55,512 bases of DNA from DATILL01 sp035476575 (GCA_035476575.1 DATILL010000009.1:1-55512), one strand, 5' to 3'. Counted from the stretch's first letter, positions 1 to 9,410 are shown. Notes: generated from the sequence alone by a model not told the origin. Numbers and translations: made by a program.

Positions 1-469
1 GCAGCAGCCTGACGTACGGCAGCACCCGACGGGCCGCGTAGAACTCCGGCCAGCTCGGCTCGGTCGCGTTATCCATCGGTGCCGAGCCGATATAGCCTGG
101 CCACGGCGCCCCGAACGTGTCCGCCCCGGTCGCATGCAGCACCGCCAGCGCCGCGCCGAACCCCTCCGCCGCCTCCGTGCTCGCCGGGCCGGACTCCACC
201 CATTCGATGACCAGCACGTTGTCGTCGACGCCGAGCACCGCCGGCACCGGCGGCCCACCGTCCGCGTCGGCCAGCCAGCGCAGCCCGTTCACCTCCGCGG
301 CGAAGAAGCCCGGGGGTGCGACCCCGCGGGCCGACTTGGCGAAGGCGAGCCGGCCCCCGGCCAGCCGGACCCGGACCGCCCGGCAGATGCTCCCACCGTC
401 CAACGGTGAGACGTCGGCGACGGGCGTCTTCAGCAGCACACTGACCCGGTCGGCATCCACGTCCGTCAC
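1..469 (-). CDS. Fructosamine/ketosamine-3-kinase family protein (partial)
   Basis: The gene runs off the left edge, so only about 156 N-terminal residues are present. They resemble the N-lobe and linker of the fructosamine kinase family, which phosphorylates sugars on glycated amines and so helps remove them. A lysine in 'FAKSARG' sits where the ATP-binding lysine is expected, followed by 'AAEVNGLRWL' and the family-typical stretch 'GAPWPGYIGSAPMDN'. The catalytic lobe is outside the window. I chose the GTG at 469 because an in-frame TAG lies at 503-505 and no better start lies between. It is divergent from the next gene, with about 65 bases between the starts. Confidence 0.8.
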   Translation of the reverse strand, partial: MTDVDADRVSVLLKTPVADVSPLDGGSICRAVRVRLAGGRLAFAKSARGVAPPGFFAAEVNGLRWLADADGGPPVPAVLGVDDNVLVIEWVESGPASTEAAEGFGAALAVLHATGADTFGAPWPGYIGSAPMDNATEPSWPEFYAARRVLPYVRLL

Positions 470-534
470 GGTAGCCGGTACGCCGACCGCGAACTCAATT
501 GCCTACGGGCCGGCGCCTGTGATGCGGTGGCAAC

Positions 535-774
535 ATGGCGGAAGCGAAAAGCGTGCTGGTGCTGCACCTGCTAGGCGGCGGTGACCCGGTCCGGATCGCG
601 ATCACTCCCGAGGCTGCCGCGGAGCTGACCGGCTCGCTGCCCAAGCTGCTGCTGGCCGAGACCCCGCAGACCATCACCGCAGCCGACGGCACCCCGGCGG
701 TGGTCAACTTCGCACACGTCGTCGCCGCGCTGGTCACCCCGCTGGCGGCCGGCGACTGGGCCTACGGCAGCTAG
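535..774 (+). CDS. Small conserved-looking protein of unknown function (79 aa)
   Basis: I do not recognise this protein. It has no signal peptide, cysteine or membrane segment. The sequence starts 'MAEAKSVLVLHLLGGG', then a predicted helix rich in Ala, Leu and Glu, and ends 'AAGDWAYGS'. Third codon positions are almost all G or C across the whole frame, as in its neighbours, which is the main reason to believe it. It stands alone, divergent from the kinase gene and convergent with the acyl-CoA synthetase gene. It may be a small soluble regulator or subunit, but nothing here says which. Confidence 0.6.
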   Translation: MAEAKSVLVLHLLGGGDPVRIAITPEAAAELTGSLPKLLLAETPQTITAADGTPAVVNFAHVVAALVTPLAAGDWAYGS

Positions 775-857
775 CCCGCGACGGTGCGGCCCGGGCGGTG
801 CGTCCGGTGGCAGTAGGGCACAGGCAGCAAGGCCCAGGCAGTAGGGCACAGGGCAGC

Positions 858-2357
858 TCAGCCGAGCGCGCGCACCTCACCCCGTACCACCTTGCCCATC
901 GCGTTGCGTGGCAGGTCCGCCACCCAGCGCCAGCGCCGCGGTCGCTTGTACGCCGCCAGCCGCTCCGCGCAGTAGGCCACCAGTGCCTCCTCCTGCACCG
1001 GGCTGCCGACGCAGTACGCCGTGACGACCTCGCCCCACTCCGGGTCGGGCAGGCCGACCACCGCCACGTCCCGGATCGCCGGATGCCCGCGCAGCACGTC
1101 CTCCACCTCGCGTGGGTAGACGTTGAACCCACCGGTGATGATCAGCTCCGAGACCCGCCCGACCAGGCTCAGGTACCCGTCCGCGGAGAGCGTGCCGATG
1201 TCTCCGGTGCGGAACCAGCCGTCCGCGGTGAACGCGCCCGCGGTCGCCTCCGGCCGCTCCCAGTAACCGGAGAAGACGTTGGGCCCGCGCACCTCCACCA
1301 CGCCGGTGCCCGCCGCCAGCCGCACCTGTACCCCGGGCAGCGGCAGGCCCACGGTGCCCGGCCGGCGTTCGCCGTCGTACGGGTTCGAGGTGAGCATCAC
1401 CGTCTCGGTCATGCCATAGCGCTCCAGCACCCGCTGGCCGGTCGACGCCGCCAGCGCGTGCCACAGGTCGACCGGCAGCGGCGCCGAGCCGGCCACCGCC
1501 AGCCGCAGCGCTGCAAGCTCACCCGCCCGCGGCGAGCCGGCCAGCCGGGCGTACATCGTCGGCACCCCGAAGAACAGCGACGCCTGGTGCGTGCCGACCG
1601 CGTCCAGCACGGCGTTGGCCTCGAACTTCGGCAGCAGGACCAGCGAGGCGCCGGCCAGCAGGGTGCCGTTCAGCGCGACACCGAGCCCGTGCATGTGGAA
1701 CAGCGGGAGCGCGCAGACCAGCCGATCGTCCGGCGTCCACCGCCAGGCCGCCCGCAGGGCGTCGGCCGCGGCCAGCAGGTTGCCGTGCGAGAGGACGGCG
1801 CCCTTCGGCGCCCCGGTGGTGCCCGAGGTGAACCCGATCAGCGCCGGGTCGCCGGCCGCGGCCCGGTCCAGGCCGGGGTCGGCACCGCCGGGGTCGGCCA
1901 CTGTCGGGTCGGCCAGCGTCGGGCCGAGGCCGGCGACCAGCGGCACCCCGGGTAGCTCGCGCGGGCTGTCCAGGATCGCAGCGGCCGGTCGTACGTCGCC
2001 CACGATGTGCGCCAGCTCACGGGCCGTGTACGCCGTGTTGACCGGCACCACCGCACAGCCGAGCCGGAGGAGGGCGACGTAGGCGGTGACCAGGTCGGCG
2101 GAGGGCGCGCCGGACAGCAGCACCCGGTCGCCGGGCTGTACGCCGGCACCGGCCAACCGGCGGGCGGCGACATCGGAGCGGGCCGCCAGCTCGGCACCGG
2201 TGAGCCAGCCCGTCGGTGCGGTCCACAGCACTGGTCGGTCCGGGCTCGCCGCCCAGGCCGCCAGCCAGGCTGCCGTCAGGTTGGTCGCCGGCTCTGGGGT
2301 TGCCAGCATTGAGATCGCTGGCTCTGGGGCCGCTGGCTCCGCGGGTGCCGGGGTCAC
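858..2357 (-). CDS. Acyl-CoA synthetase (AMP-binding family)
   Basis: A 499-residue ANL-superfamily enzyme that would activate a carboxylic acid with ATP and load it on CoA. The P-loop-like motif TSGTTGAPKG is near residue 177, YGMTE near 314, then RTGDIG and the hinge region 'GGFNVYPREVEDVL'; the C-terminal catalytic lysine is in 'RNAMGKV'. Its length (~500) fits short- or medium-chain and malonyl-CoA synthetases better than long-chain enzymes, but the substrate cannot be read from sequence. The GTG start overlaps the TGA of the upstream phosphatase gene (GTGA), so the two are probably co-translated. The first ~25 residues are a low-complexity Pro/Ala/Glu tract; translation might instead start at Met17. 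Confidence 0.9.
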   Translation of the reverse strand: MTPAPAEPAAPEPAISMLATPEPATNLTAAWLAAWAASPDRPVLWTAPTGWLTGAELAARSDVAARRLAGAGVQPGDRVLLSGAPSADLVTAYVALLRLGCAVVPVNTAYTARELAHIVGDVRPAAAILDSPRELPGVPLVAGLGPTLADPTVADPGGADPGLDRAAAGDPALIGFTSGTTGAPKGAVLSHGNLLAAADALRAAWRWTPDDRLVCALPLFHMHGLGVALNGTLLAGASLVLLPKFEANAVLDAVGTHQASLFFGVPTMYARLAGSPRAGELAALRLAVAGSAPLPVDLWHALAASTGQRVLERYGMTETVMLTSNPYDGERRPGTVGLPLPGVQVRLAAGTGVVEVRGPNVFSGYWERPEATAGAFTADGWFRTGDIGTLSADGYLSLVGRVSELIITGGFNVYPREVEDVLRGHPAIRDVAVVGLPDPEWGEVVTAYCVGSPVQEEALVAYCAERLAAYKRPRRWRWVADLPRNAMGKVVRGEVRALG

Positions 2358-2860
2358 GCGGCGCCAAGCCCGAGCGCGTTCCGAACCTCGGCCAGGATGC
2401 CCGCGCAGCCGGCCTCCACCTGGTCCAGCACCTCGTCGAAGCCATGGTCGGGACCGTAGTACGGATCAAGAACGTCGTGCTGGTCGGCCGCCGCCGGGTC
2501 GAACGAGCGCAGCAGCCGTATCTTGGTCCGCTCGGTCTCGTCCGGGGCCAGCCGGGTCAGCCACCGGTAGTGGCCGGTGTCCAGCGCCACCACCAGGTCG
2601 CGCTCAGCGAAGTCCGCCCGGCGCCACTGCCGGGCGGCGTGGGCGCTGCCGTCGTACCCGCGGCGGCGCAGCGCGGCCCGGGCGCGCGAGTCGGCCCCGG
2701 AGCCGACGTGCCAGTCGCCGGTGCCGGCGCTGTCCACCTCGACCAGGTCGGCCAGCCCTGCCTTGGCCACCATCCCGCGTAGCACCACCTCGGCCATCGG
2801 AGACCGGCAGATGTTCCCAGAACAGACGAAACAGACCCGGTACGGCAGGGAGTGCGGCAT
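2354..2860 (-). CDS. Low-molecular-weight protein-tyrosine-phosphatase
   Basis: A 168-residue cytoplasmic phosphatase. The signature C(X)5R loop is 'CSGNICRS' near residue 13, right after the first strand, as in the family, and the general-acid motif is 'DPYYG' near residue 130. Such enzymes remove phosphate from tyrosines, often reversing BY-kinases that control polysaccharide export; no BY-kinase is seen in this window. Its stop overlaps the GTG of the acyl-CoA synthetase gene, forming a two-gene unit. It is divergent from the Hsp70-like gene, with about 90 bases between the starts. Confidence 0.93.
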   Translation of the reverse strand: MPHSLPYRVCFVCSGNICRSPMAEVVLRGMVAKAGLADLVEVDSAGTGDWHVGSGADSRARAALRRRGYDGSAHAARQWRRADFAERDLVVALDTGHYRWLTRLAPDETERTKIRLLRSFDPAAADQHDVLDPYYGPDHGFDEVLDQVEAGCAGILAEVRNALGLGAA

Positions 2861-2949
2861 GCTGGCATCTTCTCAACTGCGCCGAAGGCTGTGTCGGCGA
2901 CCCGGCGACCCGGCAGACGCGAGCCGAGGCGACCCGACAGAGGAGCCGG

Positions 2950-4848
2950 ATGCGGATACTCGCCGTCGACTTCGGCACGTCGAACACCGTGGCCGCCCTC
3001 GGTGTCGACGGCGTGGCGCCGCGGCTGGTCAGCATCGACGGCTCGCCGCTGCTGCCGTCGTCGGTCTTCCTCGCCGACGACGGCGGCCTGGTCGTCGGTC
3101 GGGATGCCGACCGGCAGGCCCGGCTCGACCCCAGCCGGTACGAGCCCAACCCCAAGCGGCGCATCGATGACGGCGTCATCCTGCTCGGCGCCAGCGCGCT
3201 GCCGGTGGCCACCGTGATCGCCGAGGTGTTCCGGCGGGTCGCCGGCGAGGTACGCCGGCAGCTCGGCGGGCGTGGTCCGGGCTCCGGCGAGATTGACCAG
3301 GTCCGGCTGACCCACCCGGCCCGATGGGGGCAGCGCCGCACGAACATCCTGGTCGTCGCGGCTCGGACGGCCGGCATCGGCGATCCGGTGCTCATCCCGG
3401 AGCCGGTGGCGGCGGCGACGCACTTCGCCACGCTGGCGGCCTCGCACGGCATCGGCGGCCTGCGGGACGGCCAGGCGCTGGCGGTCTACGATCTTGGCGG
3501 CGGGACCGTCGACGTCGCGGTGGTGGCCCGCCACGGGGCCGGCGACGTCGCGACGTACGAGGTGCTGGCCGAGGCCGGGCTGCCCGACCTGGGCGGGCTC
3601 GACGTCGACCACGCCATCCTGGAGCACATCGGCGCCACGCATGCCGGCACGATCGACCCCGAGGCGTGGCGCCGCCTGCTGCACCCGACCGACGCGGCGA
3701 CCCGCCGGCAGGCCCGGGTGCTGGCCACCGACGTACGGGAGGGCAAGGAGGCGCTGTCGCGGTACCCACACGTGGACATCGCGCTGCCGCCGCCGTTCCC
3801 GGACGTGCACCTGACGCGGGCCGAGCTTGAGGAGCTGATCCGGCCTACCCTGGACCGCAGCGTGGATCTGCTGGCCCGGACCGTGGCCGATGCCGGGACC
3901 ACCGCGGCGCGGCTGGCCGGGGTGTACCTGGTCGGCGGCTCGTCCCGGATCCCGCTGGTGGCGAGGATGGTCCAGGAGCGGCTCGGGGTCACGCCGACCA
4001 CACTGGACCAACCCGAGACCTCGGTGGTGACCGGCGCGCTCTACCTGCCGCTGGGCGGCGCCCAGCGCCGGGTGCCGCCGGTCTGGCCCCGCCACCTGAC
4101 CGGGCCGGCGCCGGCGTACCCGCGGTCCCGGGTCCCGCTGCCCGTTCCCCCATTGGCGGCCCCGTTGCCCGTGGCCCCGCTGCTCCCCGTCCCGCCGCGG
4201 GTGTACGCCACGGTGCCGCGGGCTCAGGTCCGGCCGCTACCGGCTGGTCCCGGCGGCCCGCCCAGCCGGGTCAGGCGGCGGGTCGGGCAGCGGGTCGGGC
4301 GGCGGGTCGCGTTCGGCGCGGGTGTGCTGGTGGCCGCACTGCTTGCGGTGCTCAGCGTCGTGGTCGCGCACCGGCGCGGGGACGGCGCCGGCCCGGGCAC
4401 CTCACCAACCGCGTCCGGCAGCATGCCCCCCACCGGCCTGGTGCAGTACTTTGACGACACCGGGGTGCTGCGGTACGTCCGCCCGACGTTCACCGAGATC
4501 ACCTCGTGCCGGAAGGGCTTCGGCGCCGGCGTGACCTCGACGGCGGTGCCGGGCAGCACCACCTGCACCTACGCAAACGGGGTCGTCGCGTCGTTCGCGA
4601 AGGCCGGTTCGGTGAGCAACATCAACATCTATCGCGACACGCTTGCTGAGCTGCTACCCAGCGTGGTCAAGGTCATCGCGTCGAAGGGCAGGTGGAGCCA
4701 CGGCCACCTCGACACCTACGCCGGCACCGACGTGGCCGGGCTGTACTGGGACGACGACCAGAACGCGATCTTCGGGTTCGCGCTGGCGCCGGTGTCGAGC
4801 CTGCGGGTGGACGGGCTCGAGGCGTGGTGGCGCGGCCGGTTCGGCTGA
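2950..4848 (+). CDS. Hsp70-like ATPase with C-terminal membrane anchor and outer domain
   Basis: 632 residues. Residues 1-370 form an actin/Hsp70-type nucleotide-binding domain: phosphate-1 loop 'DFGTSN' at 7-12, phosphate-2 'YDLGGGTVDVA' near 179, adenosine motif 'VGGSSRIPL' near 327. The canonical DnaK substrate-binding domain is absent. Instead there is a Pro-rich linker (about 380-450), one membrane segment (about 453-474, 'AGVLVAALLAVLSVVVA') and a ~155-residue C-terminal domain presumably outside the membrane. It is therefore an atypical membrane-anchored Hsp70, not a housekeeping DnaK. An AGGAG at 2941-2945 supports the ATG at 2950; reading frame continues far upstream but those codons overlap the opposite-strand phosphatase. 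Two dynamin-like GTPase genes follow. Confidence 0.88.
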   Translation: MRILAVDFGTSNTVAALGVDGVAPRLVSIDGSPLLPSSVFLADDGGLVVGRDADRQARLDPSRYEPNPKRRIDDGVILLGASALPVATVIAEVFRRVAGEVRRQLGGRGPGSGEIDQVRLTHPARWGQRRTNILVVAARTAGIGDPVLIPEPVAAATHFATLAASHGIGGLRDGQALAVYDLGGGTVDVAVVARHGAGDVATYEVLAEAGLPDLGGLDVDHAILEHIGATHAGTIDPEAWRRLLHPTDAATRRQARVLATDVREGKEALSRYPHVDIALPPPFPDVHLTRAELEELIRPTLDRSVDLLARTVADAGTTAARLAGVYLVGGSSRIPLVARMVQERLGVTPTTLDQPETSVVTGALYLPLGGAQRRVPPVWPRHLTGPAPAYPRSRVPLPVPPLAAPLPVAPLLPVPPRVYATVPRAQVRPLPAGPGGPPSRVRRRVGQRVGRRVAFGAGVLVAALLAVLSVVVAHRRGDGAGPGTSPTASGSMPPTGLVQYFDDTGVLRYVRPTFTEITSCRKGFGAGVTSTAVPGSTTCTYANGVVASFAKAGSVSNINIYRDTLAELLPSVVKVIASKGRWSHGHLDTYAGTDVAGLYWDDDQNAIFGFALAPVSSLRVDGLEAWWRGRFG

Positions 4849-4920
4849 CGGCGTTCGGGTGACGGCGGCTGGCGTATGGCGGTCTCGGACTGACCGGCCG
4901 CACGCCGTACCGTCGCACCC

Positions 4921-6474
4921 GTGGAGTCGGCATTCCTCACCACCGGCCAGCAAAGGGTGCCAGGCCCGCTCTGCCGGATCGTCGCGGAGGCCTGCGCCGA
5001 GCTGCGGCCCCGGCTCTCCCCTGGCTCGGCCGTCCGGCTGGACCATGTCGTACGGCGGCTGGCCGGGCCGCTGCAGCTCGCCGTGGCAGGCCGGATCAAG
5101 TCCGGCAAGTCCACCGTGGTCAACGCGCTGATCGGCCGCCGGGTCGCCCCCACCGACGTCCGGGAGTGCACCCGGCTGGTCACCCGCTTCCAGTACGGCA
5201 CGGTGGACCGGGTCGAGGTGGTGCACAGCGACGGCGGCCGCCGCACCCTGCCATACGACGCCGACGGCCTGGTGCCGGCGGACCTCGGCGCCGACCCGGC
5301 CACGATCGCCTACCTCGACGCGTACCTGACCAGCGCGCTGCTGGAGTCGGTCACCGTCATCGACACGCCGGGCCTCGGCTCCACCGACGCGGCCAGCGCC
5401 CGCCGGGCCGGGCAGGTCCTGGGCGGTGCCGGGGACGACGCCGGAGAGCTCGACGCCGGGTCCCAGGCCGCCATCGCCCAGGCCGAGGTGGTGCTCTACG
5501 TGCTCACCCAGGCGGCGCGGGCCGACGACGCCGAGGCGCTGGCGATCTTCCGGGCGTTCTCCACCCCGCGGGCGTCCAGCCCGGTCAACGCGCTCGGCCT
5601 GCTCAACAAGGCCGACCAGGTCAGCGGCGCCGACCCGATCGCGGCCGCCCGGTCCCTGGCCGCCAGCCAGGCGGCGGCGCTCCGGCACCGGGTCTGCGAC
5701 GTCCTACCCCTGGTCGGCCTGCTAGCCGAGGCCACCGAGACCGGCGCCGTCACCGAGGCCGACGGCGACGTGCTGCGGCAGCTCGCCGGTCTCGACCCCG
5801 CCCGGCGTGACCTGCTGTTCTTCTCCCCCGACCTGTTCGTCCGGCCGGAGCCGGCGATCTCGGCCGGCGGCCGGGCCAGGCTGCTGGAGCGGCTGGACCT
5901 GTTCGGCATCCGGCGGGCGGTCGACCTGGTCGCGGCGGACCCGACGCTGACCACCGGTGAGCTGCGGCGCAGGCTGCTGAAGCAGTCCGGCTTCCCGGCG
6001 GTGCGCGAGATCATCGAGCACGCCTTCCGCCGTCGGGCGGACGGGATCAAGGCGAGCGTGGCGCTGGCGGCGCTGGACCGGATCGCCGCGCAGGCGCCGG
6101 ACCCGGCCGACCGGCCCCTGATCCGGGATGCGGTCGAGGCGCTTGCCCAGCGACCCGAGGCGCACGAGCTGCGGTTGCTGGAGGCCGCCGCTCTGGTGAG
6201 CTCTGGCACCGTGCCGATGCCGGCCGAGCTGGCCGCCGAGCTGGCCGGGCTGGTCGCTGGCGAGACCCCGGCGGAGCGGCTCGGCGGCGGTGACGGCGGC
6301 GGCGACCTTGGTGTACTGCGTGACCGTGCGCTACAGCGCGCCGGGAGCTGGCGGACGTTCGCCACCTTTGGCTCGACCCCGGCGCAGAGCCGGGTCGCGC
6401 ATGTCGTGCACCGCGGCTACGTCCTGCTCTGGCAGCAGCTCAGCCAGGCCGACCCGGCGGACGGCGTGCGGTGA
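4921..6474 (+). CDS. Dynamin-like GTPase (first of a tandem pair)
   Basis: 517 residues. The GTPase motifs are in order: G1 'GRIKSGKST' near residue 57, G3 'DTPGLGS' near 147, G4 'NKAD' near 229. The remainder is helical and ends with a conserved-looking hydrophobic stretch. Length and order match bacterial dynamin-like proteins such as the mycobacterial IniC group, which remodel membranes as unequal pairs. The start is a GTG at 4921, 72 bases after the Hsp70-like gene; the second GTPase gene begins 22 bases after its stop. Family membership is well supported, a membrane-stress role is inference. Confidence 0.85.
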   Translation: MESAFLTTGQQRVPGPLCRIVAEACAELRPRLSPGSAVRLDHVVRRLAGPLQLAVAGRIKSGKSTVVNALIGRRVAPTDVRECTRLVTRFQYGTVDRVEVVHSDGGRRTLPYDADGLVPADLGADPATIAYLDAYLTSALLESVTVIDTPGLGSTDAASARRAGQVLGGAGDDAGELDAGSQAAIAQAEVVLYVLTQAARADDAEALAIFRAFSTPRASSPVNALGLLNKADQVSGADPIAAARSLAASQAAALRHRVCDVLPLVGLLAEATETGAVTEADGDVLRQLAGLDPARRDLLFFSPDLFVRPEPAISAGGRARLLERLDLFGIRRAVDLVAADPTLTTGELRRRLLKQSGFPAVREIIEHAFRRRADGIKASVALAALDRIAAQAPDPADRPLIRDAVEALAQRPEAHELRLLEAAALVSSGTVPMPAELAAELAGLVAGETPAERLGGGDGGGDLGVLRDRALQRAGSWRTFATFGSTPAQSRVAHVVHRGYVLLWQQLSQADPADGVR

Positions 6475-6496
6475 TCGTCAAGCACGGCTGGTCTCG

Positions 6497-8425
6497 ATGA
6501 CCCCGCCGGAGAGCCGTGGCCAGCATACCCAGCTCGCGCAGCTCGTCCAGCAGGCGCGGGAGGCGACCGACGCGGCGGTCGAGGTGCTGCGCGAGACAGC
6601 CCCGGACGGCGTGGCGGAGATCGAGCGGGTTCGCGGCCGGGCTGACCCGGTGCCCGCCGTGGTGGTGGTCGGTGCGACCAAGTCCGGCAAGTCCTCGCTG
6701 GTTAACGCGCTGCTGGCGGCCCCGGAGCTGGCCCCCGTGGACGCTGACGTGGCCACCAGCGTCTTCCTGCGCTTCCAGCACGGCGTCGCGCCGGCCGCCC
6801 GGGCGTTCCTGCCCGGTGCCGGCCCGCCGGCGCCGATCCCGGTGGGGTCGCTGCGGGACTGGGCCACCGGGCTCGGGTCGCGGCCGGCCGACCAGCCCCC
6901 GCCGCGGCTGATCGAGGTGGACCACCCGGCGCCGTTGCTCACCGACCTCGTGCTGATCGACACGCCGGGTGTCGGCGGGCTGGTCGCCGCGTCCGGTGAG
7001 ATCGCGCTCGCGGCGGTCCGGGAGGCGACCGCGTTGCTGTTCGTGGTGGACGCCGCGGCGCCGTTCACCCAACCTGAGCTGGACTTCCTGCGGGCCGCCA
7101 GCGAGTCGGTCGAGCTGGTGCTCTTCGCGCTGGCCAAGATCGACGCGCACCGCGGCTGGCGGCAGGTGCTCGCCGATGACCAGGCCCTGCTGGGGCGGCA
7201 CGTGCCGCGGTTCGCCAGGGCGCCGTTCCATCCGGTGTCGGCCACGCTGTTCGCGCGTGCCGCCGGGGCGCCGTCCGCGGGTCTGGCCGCCCTGCTGCGC
7301 ACCGAGTCGCAGGTTGTGGGCCTGCAGCTCGCGCTGCAGACGACCGTGGCGGCCCAGGCGGCGGCGTTACGGGAGGCAAACACGCTGCGGGCCGCGCGCA
7401 GCCAGCTCGTCCGGCTCGGCCGCATGCTGCTGGCCGACCGGGCCGCGATCGACACCGACCCCGGCCGGGCCGAGGAGCTGCGGGCCAGCCGGGATGGGCT
7501 GGTCCAGGCCCGGCGAGCCGGCGGCCGGACCTGGCAGGTCATGCTGCGGGCCGAGATCCAGCGGGCCCGGCTGGAGTCGGTGATGGACGTCCAGCGGGAG
7601 GTCCGCGACCAGATCCAGCTCTGGCGGGCCGAGATCGACCGGTCCGACCGAGCCAGGCTGGCCAGGCTGCCGGCCGAGCTCGACACGGTGGTCCGGGCGC
7701 TGAGCCTGCGCCAGCTCGGCCTGCTGCTCGGCCGGCTCCGCCGGGTCACCGACAACGTGCTGCGCGAGCTGTTCGCCCCGCCGGAGCTGGCCGAGATCTA
7801 CGACGGCTTCGCGCACGCCGCCGCGCTGCGGCCGGAGGTCGCTGGTCCCGGCCAGCGGCAGCAGAATGCCGAGGACCGGGTGGTGGCCATGGGCGGGGCG
7901 CTGGCCGGGCTCGGCGCCAGCCGGCTGGTGACCTTCCTCCCGGCGGTGACCGGGATGGGCGCCGCGACCATGGTGGCGCTGCCGGTCTCGGTCGCGCTCG
8001 GGCTGGCCGCGTCGGCCTGGCTGATCCGGTCCCGCCGGCACGTCGCGGACAAGCAGCACTACCGGCAATGGGTCGTCGAGACGCTGACCGAGACCCGGAT
8101 GACGCTGGAGTCGGAGATCTCCGCGCAGCTCGTGGACGCCGAGCAGGCGCTGACCCTGGCGCTGGACGAGGCGATCGACCGGCGGGTCGAGTCGCTGGAC
8201 CGGGAGATCAGGCAGATCGATGACGCACTCCGGCTGGACGCCACGGCGAAGGACCGCCGTACGAGGGAGCTGAACCAGCGGCTGGCCAGCGCGACCGCCG
8301 CCGCCCAGCAGGTCGACGCCGTGCTGGCCCGGCTGCGGGCTGGTGGCGGAGGCGGGGTCGGCTCGGTCGCCGTGCTGGCCTCGATCGCGGCCGTCGCGCT
8401 GAGCGCCGACTGGCCGGTCCGCTGA
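6497..8425 (+). CDS. Dynamin-like GTPase with membrane hairpin (second of a pair)
   Basis: 642 residues. G1 is 'GATKSGKSS' near residue 57, G3 'DTPGVGG' near 154, and 'AKID' serves as the G4 motif. Around residues 474-512 there are two adjacent hydrophobic segments ('LVTFLPAVTGMGAATMVAL', then 'VALGLAASAWLI') that would insert in the membrane, flanked by long charged helices likely to be coiled coils (380-450 and 530-615). This layout matches the membrane-inserting partner in bacterial dynamin pairs (IniA-like). ATG at 6497 is chosen; the frame stays open upstream inside the preceding gene without a good ribosome site. Confidence 0.85.
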   Translation: MTPPESRGQHTQLAQLVQQAREATDAAVEVLRETAPDGVAEIERVRGRADPVPAVVVVGATKSGKSSLVNALLAAPELAPVDADVATSVFLRFQHGVAPAARAFLPGAGPPAPIPVGSLRDWATGLGSRPADQPPPRLIEVDHPAPLLTDLVLIDTPGVGGLVAASGEIALAAVREATALLFVVDAAAPFTQPELDFLRAASESVELVLFALAKIDAHRGWRQVLADDQALLGRHVPRFARAPFHPVSATLFARAAGAPSAGLAALLRTESQVVGLQLALQTTVAAQAAALREANTLRAARSQLVRLGRMLLADRAAIDTDPGRAEELRASRDGLVQARRAGGRTWQVMLRAEIQRARLESVMDVQREVRDQIQLWRAEIDRSDRARLARLPAELDTVVRALSLRQLGLLLGRLRRVTDNVLRELFAPPELAEIYDGFAHAAALRPEVAGPGQRQQNAEDRVVAMGGALAGLGASRLVTFLPAVTGMGAATMVALPVSVALGLAASAWLIRSRRHVADKQHYRQWVVETLTETRMTLESEISAQLVDAEQALTLALDEAIDRRVESLDREIRQIDDALRLDATAKDRRTRELNQRLASATAAAQQVDAVLARLRAGGGGGVGSVAVLASIAAVALSADWPVR

Positions 8426-8515
8426 CCCTCGAACCACCACTTGTCGGGGGAATTTCGCCAACTCCGCGCCCGATTTGCTCGACTTATCCTCGACAAGTCG
8501 CAGAGGGCCGGCCGG

Positions 8516-9328
8516 TCACCCGCCGACGGAGCGCTGGCGCAGCGCCTCGTAGAGCAGTACGGCGCCCGCGGTCGCCACGTTGAGCGAGTCGGCGATGCCC
8601 AGCATCGGGATCCGCACCAGCACGTCCGCGGCATCCAGCCAGTACGGCGGGAGGCCGTGCGCCTCGCTGCCGAGCAGGATCGCGGCCGGCCCGGTGTAGT
8701 CCACCGTGGAGTGCGGCCGGGCCGAGCCGGCCAGGGCGGCGGCGTACACCGTGATCCCCCGGTCCGCGGACCAGGCCCGGAAGTCCGCTGAGGCTGCTGC
8801 CACCACCGGCAGCGCGAAGACGGTGCCGAGGCTCGCCCGGATCACGTTCGGGTTGCCGATGTCGACGGTCCCGTCCAGGACGACGACGGCGGCCACGCCG
8901 GCCCCGTCGGCCACCCGCAGCAGCGCCCCGAGGTTGCCCGGCTTCTCCACCCCCTCGACCGCGAGCAGCAGCGGCATCTCGGGCAGCCGGAGCGCGTCGA
9001 GACGCACGTCGGGCGGCCGGGCAAAGACGACGTACACGCCGTCCGAGCCCGCCCGCACGACGAGCCGGTCGAACACCGCCGCGCTGACCTCGTACGTCGA
9101 GAGTTCCGGCCGCTGCCGCAACGCCGCGACCAGCACCGCGGCGGCCGGCGACAGCCCGTCGTCCGGCCGCCAGAACGCCTCGACCGGCCGCAGCCCGGCG
9201 GCCAGCGCCCGGCTGATCTCTCGGGCACCCTCGACCGCGAACATGCCGCGCCGGTCCCGTTCCCGGGCCCGGCCCAGCTCCAGCGCGGCCTGGACGCGCG
9301 GGTTCCGGACACTGGTGATCCGCATCAT
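8516..9328 (-). CDS. TrmH/SpoU-family RNA 2'-O-methyltransferase
   Basis: 270 residues. An N-terminal substrate-binding domain begins 'MMRITSVRNPRVQ', then the knotted SPOUT domain with motif 1 'EKPGNLGALLRVADG', motif 2 'LLGSEAHGLP' and motif 3 'DSLNVATAGAVLLYE'. These bind S-adenosylmethionine and position a ribose 2'-OH of rRNA or tRNA. The target base is not predictable. Two ATGs in a row at 9328 and 9325 are the likely start; the frame is open to 9568, but that part includes an 18-base duplication and overlaps the divergent gene's start. Best placed with 23S rRNA methyltransferases of about this length. Confidence 0.9.
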   Translation of the reverse strand: MMRITSVRNPRVQAALELGRARERDRRGMFAVEGAREISRALAAGLRPVEAFWRPDDGLSPAAAVLVAALRQRPELSTYEVSAAVFDRLVVRAGSDGVYVVFARPPDVRLDALRLPEMPLLLAVEGVEKPGNLGALLRVADGAGVAAVVVLDGTVDIGNPNVIRASLGTVFALPVVAAASADFRAWSADRGITVYAAALAGSARPHSTVDYTGPAAILLGSEAHGLPPYWLDAADVLVRIPMLGIADSLNVATAGAVLLYEALRQRSVGG

Positions 9329-9374
9329 CGCCTGCGCACGGTACCCGGAGGCCGCGCCCATCCCGATCCATGCG

Positions 9375-9410
9375 CCTCCGAACAACCAGCGACCTCCGAA
9401 CAGCCAGCGA
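9375..9410. repeat. 18-base tandem duplication between divergent genes
   Basis: The unit CCTCCGAACAACCAGCGA occurs at 9375-9392 and again with one change at 9393-9410, in the gap between the TrmH-type gene and the TldD-type gene. It may alter promoter spacing, but no promoter was recognised. Confidence 0.6.

Noticed and set aside
2557..4095. Long minus-strand frame opposite the Hsp70-like gene
   Set aside because: Its residues are Arg/Gly/Pro-rich noise typical of antisense frames in high-GC DNA, and the plus strand has a clear domain structure.
8439..8500. Inverted repeat ACTTGTCG...CGACAAGT after the GTPase gene as a terminator
   Set aside because: The loop of over 40 bases is too long for a simple intrinsic terminator; possible but not convincing.
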